A stretch of DNA of 64,000 nucleotides from Diprion similis (taxonomy: Eukaryota > Arthropoda > Insecta > Hymenoptera > Diprionidae): the NCBI RefSeq assembly GCF_021155765.1, contig NC_060112.1, forward strand, positions 8,742,001-8,806,000. Direction: 5' to 3'. Below are positions 39,267-53,200 of this stretch, piece after piece. Position 1 is the first letter of the stretch; each line of letters starts with the position of its first letter. The position numbers and the translations under genes were made by a program. The notes below the pieces were generated by a model. The model saw only the letters and a list, made by a program, of their open reading frames with translations. It did not search any database and was not told the DNA's origin.

Positions 39267-40375
39267 AATGAACTGATATTTTCGAAATTTTTATTCCTGT
39301 ATAAGCTTCCTTATCGCCGCGCTGCGTCGTAGAAACTGAATGTTGTCTCCTTGGAACAGAGAGTGAAGTACTGCGTAAGAACCATAATACCGATCCATTA
39401 AAACTCTCATAATTTTTAATGAGATAGTAAAAATGCCAAAGGTCATCACTTTGATTCGTCGAAATGGAATTTAACGTTCGACCCGGATGTTTCACTTCTA
39501 GATAAGCTGCATCTGATCTATCAGATTTGCTACTCATGCGATAGACGTAACTCAGTATAGGTAAATCAAAAAATAAAAGATGCCTGGATCACCCATAATA
39601 TGACTGATTCACGATGATTTCCGTGCTTGAAACGAGCTATGAATACGGTGCTCGTTTCACTTAAAAAATTATAAATAAATCAAGAATAAAATATTCTCAT
39701 TTTCCGAACAAATCATGTATTTTACTATGAACATTTATGATTTTTTCAATGATAATCCAATGACGACGTTAATAAAGTATCCGATTACTGAAACGAGTGC
39801 TCTTCCAGCATCGTATCCATTCAATTGAAAAGTTCTCGACAGTGACTCTATTTCAATCTCCACTAACAAACAATTCCTTTGTGCTTATTGTGCGAGTAGA
39901 CGGTACTGAACAACCCATATAAAATATTAGGTACCTGCACCTCTGACAATGTTCATTTTTGCACTGATTTGCAAAGTGTTTCAGCAGCAATCTTACAATG
40001 AGTAGTTCAGTGATCAGAGTAGTTACCTCGAAAGTGAAAGGTCTTGGGTATGAGGCTCAGTCTCGTTGACTGAAGATACGTAATATTATAATAATTTATT
40101 TAATTTTTTATGGGTAAAATCCAGTATAAATAAGTTTCGCTGATGTAGCACAACATAATTTACAAAATGATTTACAAAAATGTTTACACTTATCCTATTA
40201 TATAGTTTTATCTTATTTTATATTTAATTTTATTTTCATTTATTTATCATATGTATATATATATTTTCTCTTTATGTATTTTTAGTATTGTATGTACGTG
40301 ATTGTGCATTTAATTTTTCTCCAAGTATTACGGATGCCTTTTTAAACGATGTATACAGCTTATTCGCTCCATTAA

Positions 40376-40664
40376 GGGAAGGGGATACAGTTTGGATCAT
40401 ACCTGATTTTAGGAGTTTTTTTTTTAAAGAAAATGAAAACACTTAGAGCAATTTGTGTCTGAGGGCTTAACTATTTGCAGTTTTAATAATATTTTATTAT
40501 TTTAAAATGTTAAAAAAACAATTCTGAAATATTTTTGAAACTTTGAATAATGAAGCCCTTAAACTGAAATTGCTCTAAGTATTTTCATTTTCTTTAAAAA
40601 TAAAATTTCAAAAATAGGTCAGATTTTAGACCGTCCAAGCTGTCCACCCCCCCCCTTCTTCTCC
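40376..40664. mobile_element. Second TTAA-flanked palindromic MITE
   Basis: This 289-bp element has arms of about 110 bp in inverted orientation, including AAAGAAAATGAAAACACTTAG on the left and its inverted partner ending at about 40603. TTAA flanks both sides (40372-40375 and 40665-40668). The termini GGGAAGGGG and GGAGAAGAAGGGG (other strand) resemble each other. It lies just past the 3' end of the LINE relic. Confidence 0.6.
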
Positions 40665-40721
40665 TTAACAGAATTCGCATTAAACTATGCCCGTAAGGAT
40701 AATAAAATTTGTACCATATAT

Positions 40722-41447
40722 TCAATATCTTAGTTCGGAATACAGTTTAGATACAGCTATTAAATAGTATTTCTCTTGGTCTGGCATATAATAAGTGTTA
40801 CATATTGGTTCCGAGTTGAATTTATTAATTTTACTATTTATTATTAATCTTCCGAATTCTGCTCTAATCAGATGACATTTTGCTATTATTCTTAAGTCTG
40901 ATAACATCGTATTTTTTTTTATCTATTATTTTATTTCAGCGTTCACTAATGAGTTGGTCTCTTGGTTACATAAAGTTGTATTTATTTGATAACAAAAGTT
41001 TTATTTACGTTAGATTTTTTATATAAAAGATTGATTTGTAAGATCCAGTTTTACATTTGATTTGTTTGTCTCTATTCAGAGAACGATCAATTAATTTATT
41101 TAAACATATTCTGGGATATCGTTCTTTTGGCATATTTTTTATTTTAATAATCCAATTAAAAGTTATGATAATTATTTCAGAAGATATACATATAGTGGAG
41201 GTGTACATACTTCTATTCTGACGGCATAATTTGAACAATATTTAAGAAGATTGGATAAATGCTTATTGAAAAGTGTTTGAAATACATTTATTTCCGACAG
41301 ATAACACATCCCCAAAGCTTCTATATCATAAAATAGTACACTGATTGCTAAGGCATTAAATAATTTATCTTTCATTTGCGAATCATCCTTTCGAACGCAA
41401 TGTGAAATATGAACTGTTGATTTTATCGCTATTTGAACTGAGCGTTG

Positions 41448-41480
<33 letters not shown>

Positions 41481-44400
41481 AAAACCACACTGGAATAGCA
41501 AAATTTCTTTACTATTTGCAGTTCTTTGCTTTCATATGTAAAGTTATGTTGGTATTTGTTAGTTAATCCGCCTTGATGAAAGATTAAACTCTTTGATATA
41601 CTTTTATCGATTTACAGACCATTTAGATTACAGTAGTCCTGCAAGGTTTTCAGCATTCTTTTTAATCTGCGATGGGAATTCCGAAATAGAAATAAGTGAC
41701 CTGCAGATGAAAGAGAGATGATTTCGCCTCTCCAATCTAAAGATATTCATGTAGCCTCTTTTTTTATTAAGAATGTTTTCAAATCACTGATGAAAATGGT
41801 TGAATAGTAAAGGGTTTATGGTTTCTCCCTGTAATAATATAACTTTTTCTGTGACGTCAACATGTTCATTAGGGTGTTTCAAAAATAAAATTTTTGATCT
41901 TCCATCACGCTATATCGCAATCTTTCGCGAGAATTTTTGTTTTTACCTAAACTAGCTATTTCAGGTGTGGCCCAATGGAGAATAATTTTTTTGTTTTTTT
42001 TAAACACCCTAATGTTCATACTTGCATTGGTTATTGCAGATTGTGATTTTCGTGTTATCATAGACACTTTTGAAAATTCTGATAAACGACGAGCTTAAAC
42101 CCATGCTCGTAAGTTTCGTCTACAAAAAAAAAAAAATGTATAAACAGTGCAAAGAAATTTTTTTTCGGTTTACTAAGCTGTATTTGGGCTAGCGAATTTA
42201 GTACAAAAATATTATCAATACAGTTTCATTAACTTGAAAAGTAGCTTGAAACTCCGAGAGAATCCCGATGATCTTACACCGATTTGATAGTCGATCGTGT
42301 AAGATTTGAGTAAAGATTTTTGTGAATAAATTTGTAAATTTGCGAAATGCAGCTACAGTTTGATCGGTTATCTGAATCTCATTTTTTATACAAAATATAC
42401 GCTTATATTGTGGGTACATTTTCATCTTCCATTATTTGATTCAACCGACTTTCTAAATGTGCGGCCGATTAGTCGGAAGCTACTTAAAAAACTCATCACT
42501 CATACTGTTGGCCCCTAGAGATTTTAGATTCTTACACCGATTTAAACTACAAATAATTTCATCTTGAGATATGTCTCGCATCAAACATGTCGGTATTAAA
42601 AACTTTTCTGTCTGGGTAAATATTATTTAAATAATCATGCCACTTTTTGGATTCTCACTGGGTTTGAGCTTTATTTTATTTTTTTTTCGGTATTCAATAA
42701 TTATATTCCAAAGTTGTTTCAAGCTTTGCAATTCAGTAACGAGTTCTTCATTCCTAAACCACAATTGTTTCTTTTTAAAGATAACAGATTTTTGAAACAG
42801 TCTTTTGCTTCCTTGTATTTCAAAGTATTCATTCCAGTAAAACCTTTTTTCTACATCTTCGTAGTTGTGTTTTGATTTTACATTTAGCTCTTTCACATTC
42901 TGCGCCATACTATGGCTTTTTGTTAGTTAACAATATCGATTTAATGATTTTCCCAAGCCTAGTCTAGTGGATTATTATTCTTTGATAGAATCAATTAATT
43001 TATCATTTGGCTGACATGATATTATACCAGAAATCCATGCTACTTACTCTGAATATTGCATACTAAACATTTAAGCGTCTTTTGAATTCTTGTCTCATTT
43101 CACTGGCTTTATAACTATACTCTTCGAGTTGAGAGACTTACGATCTAATTCTACTCTAACAGGCATATATGATCAGAATTATTAACAATATCGAGAACGT
43201 TTATATCGAGTAATTAAATTCAAACGCTTGTCGGGACAAGCTACAAGATCTATCGCACTGAAGCCTCGTGCTTCGTAATAAGAGTCACACTGATGTCTTC
43301 CATTCAAGATAACCATGCCGCTTTCCTCAAAACATTTTACAAGGTTAATTGCTGCGATGATTCACCACCAAGTCGAGTTATGATCGTGAAAAATGGTCTT
43401 ATAGTTCTGCGTTTGAACAATTTAATATCCCGATTGGTGAGATCGAAACGCGACATTGTGTAATCGGAATATCCTGATACAGATTACAAATATCACGTGA
43501 TCATATTTTTATTTTCTTTACAACTATACTAAACTCTATACCAGGTCGAGGTAGGTGAGAATTGGAAAAAGTTCTGAGTTAAAACTTGCAATCGTTACTG
43601 CTAACGCATCCACCGCGCATGCGATACTAGAATATTTGTTAAGACCTTTGTGCATCGCCATTGTTATGCCGTCTTTCACTCTTTCTTCTTTCTCCATCTG
43701 AATAGCATACGAATGGATCAACTTTCATTCAGCCAGCTACACGAGCGATAGTAATTTTTCCGATTCCATGTTTCCGCGAAGTATGGAATGTCTGCATTGG
43801 CTACCTTGAATTAAATGCTTAATACCCGCAAAATGATTTATTCCTAGTACATTTTGATATAAAATTTTTGATTGCTTTATTTTCTGTACATCGTTTTTGC
43901 GTTGAGTCCCTGAACCGAGCTCCCCTTAAAACATTTCCTTATTTGAATTATCTAGCAGAAGTTCGCACTCATGCGTTGATTGCTATACTTTGTTTTTCCT
44001 TGTGGTTCTAGCTGTGCGATGTATATATATAGAAAAAGTATTGGTGTCGGTCGAAAATGACTTTTTCTAATTTCAATGAATCTTTACGTTTCGGGCTTTT
44101 ACTATCAGAAAAACAGGTTTCTAGAAAAATATCGTCCTGTTACGGTCCATCAGTTTCTTCGCAGAAACAACTGGATGAAAAACTTTGAAATTCGCATGAT
44201 TTCACATTCAAATTTTGATCATGTAAAATTAACGTACGCTTCTGTCGAAAAAAATTCATAGAACTCAAATCACTGTGGCACAGTTCTTATAGGACGTTTA
44301 TAAAAAACTTGATTCACATTTATATAAAACGGATCAAATAACGCAATAAGAAATAATTTCGTGAAAAATTAAAGAACGGCTTCATGAAAAAAGAAACACG

Positions 44401-44812
44401 ATTGTGGTGATAAAAGATCCGATCTTACCTAATGGAACTTCCAGTAATTGAATCGGTTTGTAAAGTGATGAAAATTATCGAAGAAAGTACTATTTTTACG
44501 GCATTTAATCGCGTAATTAAGATTTTCGAGATCTTCCAGATTGTTGGAAAAGACCTTTCTCACCCTAGGGGCAATCAGTTTTATTGAAATGGGTCTCCTC
44601 CGACCTATTTGTTTTCCTGTAGGGTACACAGTAGAAAAACACGCAGCTGGGATATTGATCTCAGCCTGCTTTACGATTTCGGGGACGCACGTTACCAAGT
44701 TTTTATTCATCCTATCATCGTCCGGGACTTTAGGTAGCGATAAGTTCAACGCTCCGTGAGATTTTTCGATATCATTTATTCCGACAGTCATCACCTTCCT
44801 TCCATTTTCCAA
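40722..44812 (-). mobile_element. Decayed non-LTR retrotransposon (LINE with APE-type endonuclease)
   Basis: Pieces of both LINE frames occur in the correct order on the minus strand, broken by stops and frameshifts. 44812-44429 resembles LINE ORF1 (RRRPISIKL with following RVRKVF). 43721-43200 resembles the APE endonuclease, with MVILNGRHQ and GFSAIDLVACP near 43.25-43.33 kb. 42908-42627 fits the linker (LWFRNEEL). 42425-42198 carries a reverse transcriptase stretch (KIFTQILHDRL, LSEFQATF). 41375-41005 fits the end of the RT and thumb (MPKERYPRICL), and 40907-40722 the C-terminal region. No intact frame remains, so it is inactive. A hAT-like MITE at 41870-42011 interrupts it. The clade is not resolved, and the 5' and 3' ends are approximate. 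Confidence 0.75.
41870..42011. mobile_element. hAT-like MITE with 8-bp target duplication, inside the LINE
   Basis: The 142-bp element begins TAGGGTGTTT and ends AAACACCCTA, a perfect 10-bp terminal inverted repeat. The octamer ATGTTCAT flanks it directly at 41862-41869 and 42012-42019. TIR plus 8-bp duplication fits a hAT-type non-autonomous element. It inserted into the LINE, so it is younger than it. Confidence 0.8.
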
Positions 44813-46004
44813 ATATTTCTATTTTTTATCTCGCCTACGTTGGAATTGCTTTACACTATTCACGAAACGTTTCACGATACATTCCGTCAACTTTTTAGAG
44901 CTCTGATATCGTCACGAGTCTCGATTGATCTAATCTCCGATTCCGATTGTACATGCATCGCGATAACAGCTGAACTTTCAACGTATTTAAATGTAGCGTG
45001 TTAGGTTCAAATAACGAAGCAAACATAAAAGGTTCAACTCCTTCAGCTTTCGGAGAAAAAAGCTCAGCTTAAGATATATAAGGACTGCTAATCTTATTGA
45101 CTTTGGTCCGCCGGCGAGGGGAGTTGAATGGCCGAGGGGTGAATACGGAGGGGAAATTGTGACTTTCTGTAGTGCCGACTCGATTTACATTTAGATCCCA
45201 TAAGACCGGTCGGTGGGTACAGAACAATAGAATCACCCCGAAAATCCACAGGGACACACCCAGCCGGAGGAAATATCAGCCAAGGGCTGAACGTATTTAT
45301 ATCTTCAGTCAATGCCAGTTCAATTGAATCCGTGAAGCATTTGGTTCGGATTCACCAAAATGTAGGTATGATAAGACAGACGTATAACTTTCGCAGATGC
45401 GTTCATATTTAAAAACGCTAGAAAGTTAAACAAAATGACAATATACGTACCATTAGAAATTTTATCAAGTTGAAAATTTATTCGTGATATTCATGATATA
45501 CACCAATAGACGAGACATTTCCGTTTGAAGACAAGAGCCATTCTAATCCGACCACTTGTCTATTTTTCCTTCCCTTTTTTTGCTAAAAGCTTAAAAATTT
45601 TGAGATGATGGCCACCAATTAAGCCACGTTGCAACAATCTGTAACGCTGGTGAATAACCACGCGAAAAGAGTCAAAGATGGAAGTCTTTTGCATCTCGGT
45701 TTACATTATCAAGAGCTTCCTTGATACTTTGATGTTTTGAACAAGAGCTGTCAATAATAACGATAACTTATGTACATAAATGTTTATAATTGATAATTTC
45801 GAAACTTGTATACATGCGTTTTAATATGATGAAAGTTCCCGATGATACGATTGGTTGAAAAGAGACGAAAGACTTTATTTGCGTATGTCCGCATGTGGTA
45901 ACTAACATATAAGGCTAACAGAGATAACGAGCCTCACGATCAGCCACGTACAATCCGAACACACATAATCAAGGCAACTTTAGCATGGGTTTTCAAAATT
46001 CAAG

Positions 46005-46041
<37 letters not shown>

Positions 46042-46276
46042 TGGGTAATCGAAAATGCAAAAATTCGATACTCAATGAAAATAAGCAATCAAGGGTCCGA
46101 CGATGGACGTCATCGATAATGAAAAAGGTTAGTGTTTTACTTGCAAGGCACTATGAATCCTGCATTCGTCTTTGAAATGAATGTATGTACATCAAATTAA
46201 CACTAGAAAATCGACGTTCAAACCCACATCTGGGTGGACTCTGGCACTTACAACATCCTAGCCTTCGGTTTGATGT
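44813..46276. other. Non-coding stretch with two facing TATA boxes
   Basis: No supported gene. TATATAAGG near 45075 (+) and TATAAATA near 45302-45295 (-) face each other across a GC-richer 230-bp segment. A (TA)n microsatellite of about 33 bp lies at 46006-46038. Confidence 0.35.
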
Positions 46277-46280
46277 CTAA

Positions 46281-46347
46281 CCCTTCGCGGTCGCTGTTAT
46301 TTATGTTAATTTCTGGGGTCGCATTGACCCCAGATGACCGTGAAGGG
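46281..46347. mobile_element. 67-bp miniature element with CTAA target duplication
   Basis: The element begins CCCTTCGCGGTC and ends GACCGTGAAGGG, inverted copies with one mismatch. CTAA flanks it at 46277-46280 and 46348-46351. It contains an internal hairpin (TCTGGGGTC and GACCCCAGA). CCC termini and a TTAA-like target suggest a deleted piggyBac relative. Confidence 0.55.
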
Positions 46348-48390
46348 CTAATCAACGGCTCAATATCAAGTCCTGGAGAATAACAGTTCGAGCATCTCTC
46401 CAGCAACGGTTGATATGGATGAACCGATATTCGAAGCCGGGGTTGGGCTGATTGTGGGATTAAATTCTGTCCAGACTTGGTGCCGATGTCGAGTCAAGGG
46501 TCGATTCGATATACTTTTTTTACTTATGAACTTTCACCAAAGTAAGGTTCGCAACCTGAGGAACGCTGGAAGCTGAGCAAGTTGAATCCTTGCAATTATT
46601 ACCGATATTTTGGGTCTATTAGTATGTGTAAGTGTGTGTTCAAACGTATCAAATAGGTTTGTGGATGAATTACCCTAATTTATAATTAGCAGCTGCCATT
46701 TTGGCTTTTAAGGATGTGACGGGATTCTGAGTGTAAGGACTTTACTCACTCGGCTTCCAGCAGTTTTCTATTCAAGGACTTTCTTCCAAACAAGTCATCG
46801 CTTTGCCAAAGTGCGACAGAAACACCATGAAACTGCTATGCCAGATCTAACGACAATCTATCGAAAGCCCAGACAGTAGCACCTCCTCTCGAATAATCTT
46901 CTCTTCAGATTCTGCGAGGAAAAGAACTCGAACAACCGCGTCCCTTCTCGTCCAGCTACCTCTACGACTGGAGGTGGGTTGTTGTTATCAATTACTATCT
47001 TTTTTATTATCTTTTTTAATTGTGATTATGATCTACTTTGTGCTTCCTCAGGGTAGAAAAAGGTTCTTCTTATCTTTATGAATTCCAGTTCTTAGTAACC
47101 TATTTGTTTGGCTTGTGTAGCATTTGTTGTAGTAACCACATGGGATTCGAAGTTTGTTTGAACGTTTTTCTCGTGTTTCCATATTTTTAGGAAGAACAAA
47201 CAGGGAAGATTTATTGGATAAATTACATCCAATTTAAAAAAAAAAAAAACAACAGATTCAGTCGCTTACGTATCCTTTACTCTAACAATAAGTAAATATA
47301 CCCAGAAAGATGCTCTTCAGTTACTAGTTAAAGGATTTTTAACAGGTACGATAACTGTTCCGGTGGCATAGCTCTGCAAGCTATAGGCATGATTCGGAAA
47401 TCACACGTATAGCTAAACTAAGCAAACCATTTTGATTTTTGCGCGATAACTAGCGAGCAGCGACTGCAGCTCGATAGTAAAAATCATTCACCTCCTGCAG
47501 CTATACCGTCTCGTTTGCGTTAGCGGAGTACATCAGGTACTTTAACGATCCATTGTGGTAGCTAGACAGCAGCACTGTGGTACCCAAAGACTCGATTATA
47601 GTTTCAAGAAGCAGAAATCTGGGTGACACAGTCGAATTTTTTTCAGCGTTGAGTGGGAAGATTTTCTTCTCGTTTTTCAATTGGTTTCATCTATTAGCCA
47701 ACGAGTTAACTGCAAGTTCAGTGAAAACATTCGTAAAACAAAAACGAAACATGAAGTGAAATGGTTACATGTCCTTCGTTAATTTTAGAATTACTCATTT
47801 CTTAAAAAAATTCCAAACTGTGTGTTCACATTCGTTGTGGGTCAGTTAGGCGGTGAGATTTCAGAAGATTCACGTACACTTTTTGCCGAAAAATAAGTAA
47901 GACTATCGTCACTAAGTAAGGATAACCAGAGAAAGCACTCCGAAGGCGTATTGATTCCAACCATTGTGCGCATGTGTTTTCTGCGTATGCGAAAATGCCT
48001 TGAGAATATGGCCGCCAATATATAGGGATTATAATGTTCATTTGAATTTTCGCGCCATTGAAGCTCCCTCAGAACATGCCTATAGTTTGAATCAAAAACA
48101 TCAAAGGTTTGGCCAGAAGTGTCTTCTCTGGTCATACAGATTACCTTGTGCTATCGATTAAGGAAACAAAATTCGTTTGCTTGTGGTGCCTTAGTAGATA
48201 TCAAAGCAAAATTCACTTCTTTCCATGTCACTTCGTCATTAAACGTTGACAATATCTCATCATTGTGTTCATAATGATCCATAATAAATGTTGTACGTAT
48301 AGCTTCTATCGGCATTCAAAGAGAATAAGTGGATATTGTCATTCTAAAACCTCACTGTCTATTTGACCTACCGTTCGGACATAGAGTTGA

Positions 48391-48600
48391 CAATAATAAT
48401 AGTAATAATAGTAATAAAAATGAAAATACCAAGAAGATTAAGAGTAAGAACAATAAGAATAATAAGATTTATAATAATAATAATCATACTAATAATACAA
48501 ACAAGAACAATAATAGTAATAATGACAATAATAATGACAATTACAATAATAATCACAATAATAACAACACCAATAATAATAACAACTACAACCAAACTCG
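48391..48600 (+). repeat. Imperfect AAT/AAC trinucleotide repeat
   Basis: About 210 bp of degenerate AAT, AAC and AAG units. Translated frames give only Asn-rich or Ile-rich strings on the two strands, so I read this as a microsatellite, not a gene. Around it, from 46352 to 50014, I see no gene. Confidence 0.8.
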
Positions 48601-50014
48601 CCATGTTCTTTCGGATGCGTCCCCGTAAGCGATCAGCTTGTCCAAGGTGAGCAAGGGATGGTTTAGTTACCATCATTATGCATCTGCAGCCGTCTTATTA
48701 TGATCAATAGAAACTACCGCACTGGTACAAGGGGTAAGGAAAACTGCAGAAAACTTTGCCCAGGTGTAGCTGGACCGAGTTTAAAACTCAGTTTACCGAT
48801 TTGGCGTCTGAACTATGCTTTACAATTCTTGCGAGCCGCCACTCACAAACAGTTCCTTTCCAACACGCTGGGGGTTTAAACTCAAGTTCTCATATTCCGT
48901 AGACTCGTTGGTTACAGACTACTTGGTTAACCTTTTTCCGATTGTTGGCGCCAACGCAAGCATTCTCCGAGTAATTAACAAAAAAGATGATTCTAGCCTT
49001 ATTTTCTATCTTCTGAACGTATCAGATTGATTTTTGCTTTAAAAGCAATGAGTTCAAAAATAGGAAAACTAGCATTTTTGTACCCAATACCATGCTTCTT
49101 CATACCAAACTTAACTTACACCTCGATCATCTCCTTGGAGACCTTGATATTAGGGAGATCGATCGAGAATAAAAATTTTTGAGGCACACTTATTATATAA
49201 ACTAGAGATTCATTTTTCAATTTGACAATACGATCAAACTCAGATATGCTCTCCCGTTGATATGGATTTTTCGTAATCGTAACGAACCGAAGACCATTCG
49301 ATGAAAAATTCTTGATAAGTCCAAGAAAATATTCTTTTACGAAAATTATAGTGTTTCGACGAATGGAAAAAACGAATCCTTACATTGCGAGGTACCGATA
49401 TGTTGTAGAATTTTTCAATAATTACGGAAGCAGTAAGACTTTAGTAGCTTCAAATATTTGTCAATCATCATTTCCCGACAAAAATTATTAAATCTGGAAA
49501 AATAAGATTATTAAAAATTTCAAATTTTCAGAGCTGGTTTGGTATGGAATGCACCATACATTAATGCTTATGATTGACCGATAGATCATGCTAACATCCT
49601 CGTTAAAAAATCCGATAGCTCATTTCCGATGTCTCATGGGACTATTTCGTAGAGAAATAATGTCACCGCGCTTGTAGTTGCATCCTCAATATCCTATCAA
49701 AGAATTTCGTTAGCTATCTTTCAGTTTTTTCGTTTGCAAATCTTGTAAGTTGCAAATACAGCTTCACGGTAAAAAAAAATCTATCCAACAACCGTGACCA
49801 GAATCTCGAATAAATTCTTTACTCACAAGTCCTTATATCACAGCAAAGGACTTGCATACGTAAATTTTGTTTTTATCACGCGTGTACGAAAAGTGGGACT
49901 TTGCGTAGCGGTTCATCGGAACGAAACTAACCAATTTCATCTCGGTGTCGTAAAGATAGATTCGCGCATGCGCAGTCAGCAGTTGCTCCACTTTTCGTCC
50001 CTTGGGAGATCACT

Positions 50015-50020
50015 TTTATT
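50015..50020 (-). terminator. Possible polyadenylation signal of Rgk
   Basis: AATAAA on the minus strand about 240 nt after the Rgk stop. Confidence 0.35.
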
Positions 50021-50255
50021 CCTAAGAAAAAATTAAACACTCACGTCCCACAAAACTGCCACGCAAAGCCCCGCCACTTTTCATTCATTTGTTATAAAAA
50101 CTATCGTGTGTGAGTCGGGGCCCAAATTTGGTGCTTCCTTGTCACACGACATACTATTGTGTTCCATTTCATACGATGGAAATTTTTATACGTTTCTGTT
50201 TCTCGGTTAGAACTTGACGCGAGCAGCTTGACGCGTCGTTCAGCCAATCCTACGA

Positions 50256-53200
50256 TTACAGGACGTGAAGGTTTTCGCAATTCTTGAATTTGCTGTCCTC
50301 TTTACCAAACAACCAGGTGAACATCTGACGCGCCTTCATGCTGGCTCTGACTACTCCTCTTGACTTGTACCAATGGCCACTTCCGTCGCTCCCGCCTCCA
50401 CCACGGTTTTCGGAACTTGCGTGTATCCACTTCAATCGAATTTGATTCAGAATCCCTACTAAGAGTTCGTCTACATTGTGGTTGATGCCGACGGATACCT
50501 CGATGAACTTTGCACGATAAGTGCAGGCCATACACTTGCCATCTGGAAAAAGGAAGTGCGTTATGTGAAAGATTCCTGGTGTTTAGAGGTGTTTAGATTT
50601 TTTTCACGACTTTGACAAGAATTCATCTACTCAAGTATTTCGATAGGTGGACGATGTTTTTGACTGAAAACTTGACAAAATTTAGTTAAACAGTGTAACA
50701 GAAAAAACATCGTGATACTAACGTCAGAGAATTCATATTATTTTAACAATTTACATCAGAGAATTGATGTCATTTCGTTTGACTTTATTGACTAAAATGA
50801 TATTTTATTTATCAATTATCGTATAAGACAGATTTTTTTCTTGAGCTTATCAGTTGAAAAACAAAATCCGATATCTGTAGCAATCCTTATGATTCGCGAA
50901 TGACAAACTCGAATTCAGCAGTGAAATATATTCTAGTTATCTGAAACTCAACATCGAGAATAGAAGAAGAATTTATAATCGCCAAAAAATATGATACACG
51001 GTTGACTTCCGCGTGATTGAAAATTACAATCAATTTATCTTCGTGAGGTACTCATAACTATTCGTTTGTAGTCACATTCTTGTATAAAAAATCTCAGTAA
51101 AATTTAACGTTAAACTGAAATAATTCGTAATAAAAAGTTTAAATTTGAAATATTTTGGAAAAGGTAGGCTAGTGTAGTGCAGTAGTTAGAACGTACTACT
51201 AGGCATTATACCCATATTGTAAGTGATGTAACTTAACTTTTCCAATTCAATTCTATCTATTATAAAAACTGTGCTTTCGTGTCATATATTTGACTCAGGA
51301 TATATCGAGTCGTACAGTGTTATCGTACAAATTATAATTTCATCTGTTTTCTATTGTTATTTAAACGTGTGTCTTGTTATTCTACGTATTGAAGTTTTGT
51401 AGGACAGCTGAAAAGATATCGTGTTTCATAACCTTAAATAAAATTAACGTTTTGTTTCCTTCGATTTGATTTCTGAAATAATTTTTACACCGTTGACTTC
51501 ACGTTCCCCTGTCTCTTTGACATACGTGAAAAGCTTCGACGTTAAATTTATTATTCATAATTTCGGTCAAAGCCTAAGTTATTTGTTTTTCATTGTTGTT
51601 ACCAACAAACCTTGGCACTTTGGTACCTGGCACCCAATTTATTCAAATTTGGTTTGTATAAGTTGAGAAACGTTTGCGATAAGTATAATACTAATGTCCA
51701 CGAAGAACCAGGGAGTTGCGATCGTGTCCAACTTTATTAGCCGATCATGGTACGCATCTTAATTGAAAAAGATGATTTCATGACTCGGAAGTGATGAATC
51801 TTCTTATAGTTTGTGGAGAAAAGGAATTGGGGATACATTAATTAAGCCCCGTACCTATTTATTTAACAGAGCTTTATCACTACTGACTACTTGGCTTCTA
51901 CGCCAACTATATGTACATTTGTGCCGGAGCGTGACATGCGGAAGCGCTTATACAAAGTGCTGACCATAAGGGCCACCGCTTTTTGTCATGCCAAACCTTC
52001 GACTTTGCATACCTATACTTTGTACTACAAATCTCAAGATCGATACCCCGAACAGTAGTCTGCGTACTGGAGAGATGAAATGAAAAGAAGAAGAAAAAAA
52101 AAAAAAAAAGAACAATTCGCTATAAATGTCAACTCGAACTACGAAGTATCTTACAATTAATGGCAGCAAATGTATTATCTTTAAATCACCTTGCGTAGGC
52201 ATTTTATAGTGAAAGATTAGTTAAACAGCCGACCAGGTTTCGAGGTGTTAATTTTGAGACTTAAATCTTGAGAATAATGAAAATTCATTGCTTACCATTT
52301 TCAATTGAATATCAGTGGGATCCACCTTCGACAGTTACAGGGGTATGGTTGAACGGACCATCTGAATTTATACAGAGTACTGTACACACAGTATTTTTAT
52401 TGTGTTCTTACAAAAGTAATGAATTTCGCTACAAACCATTTGAAATGTAAAGAGGGCCGCTCAGTACCAAAATTATCTTATATTGAAAATGTACGAAAAC
52501 TTGTCGCTAGTTTTTGCCGTGTAATCGTGAAAAATGTCAAGCACGACTTCTCGGCATTCGTGCGTCGTGAAGTCAGAGTTTGGTGTTTTATGCGGTGGTA
52601 TGAAAAACGATTCAACGAGCAAGGGGTACGTGGCGGAAAAATTGTTTTTTTTATACCCATGCTCTCTCCCTGCCCCTTTCTGTCCTCAACAAAGTTGCGG
52701 AAGCGAGAATAATATTAATTAATAAATTAAGCAATTACTTTTACATTGTCCATACAAGTCATGAAGCTCAAGCTTGCAGGACGAGTAGAGTGCTGGGGCC
52801 CCAGGGCGGAGAAAATTGTTTGGCCACCCGAAGATTGCGTTTCAAGCTCAAATAATTACTTAAGTAAAGCTTTGTCTCTCTGAGCCTTCGCTGATTTCTT
52901 AAAAAATAAAATTCGTCGGCAAATAGCTACCGAATCGCATCACAAGATAGCGGGTTTCGAAAGTTTGTGTACATTTTGTCGTTACAACCCGAATGACCAG
53001 CCAAGTCGAATTCTGGTATTGGAAAGCCTCGTTAAATGTTTGAAAAATAAAATTGTACAGTAAGTAACTGATTATGATTCCCAATGCATCATTGGAAGGA
53101 GGATGCTGCAATGTTATGAAGACATTGAAGGTTCAGTTTAGAAATGTGACCGCTGGTTGTAATTTATTTTTCAAATCATTGATTCGTCATAAAAAAACTG

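Noticed and set aside
45094..45312. 72-aa minus-strand frame in the GC-richer segment
   Set aside because: No recognised family and no matching splice partner.
46909..46973. 65-bp segment bounded by CTTCAG and GAGGTGGGT, possible exon for the 35.5-kb ATG
   Set aside because: All three frames are open because it is short, and it would have to skip over the RPI gene; not enough evidence.
48329..48676. Asn-rich and Ile-rich open frames on both strands
   Set aside because: They are translations of an AAT/AAC microsatellite.
51170..51240. Sequence with an A-box-like start (TAGTGTAGTGCAGTAGTTAG), considered as a tRNA or SINE
   Set aside because: No B box and no cloverleaf could be folded by eye.
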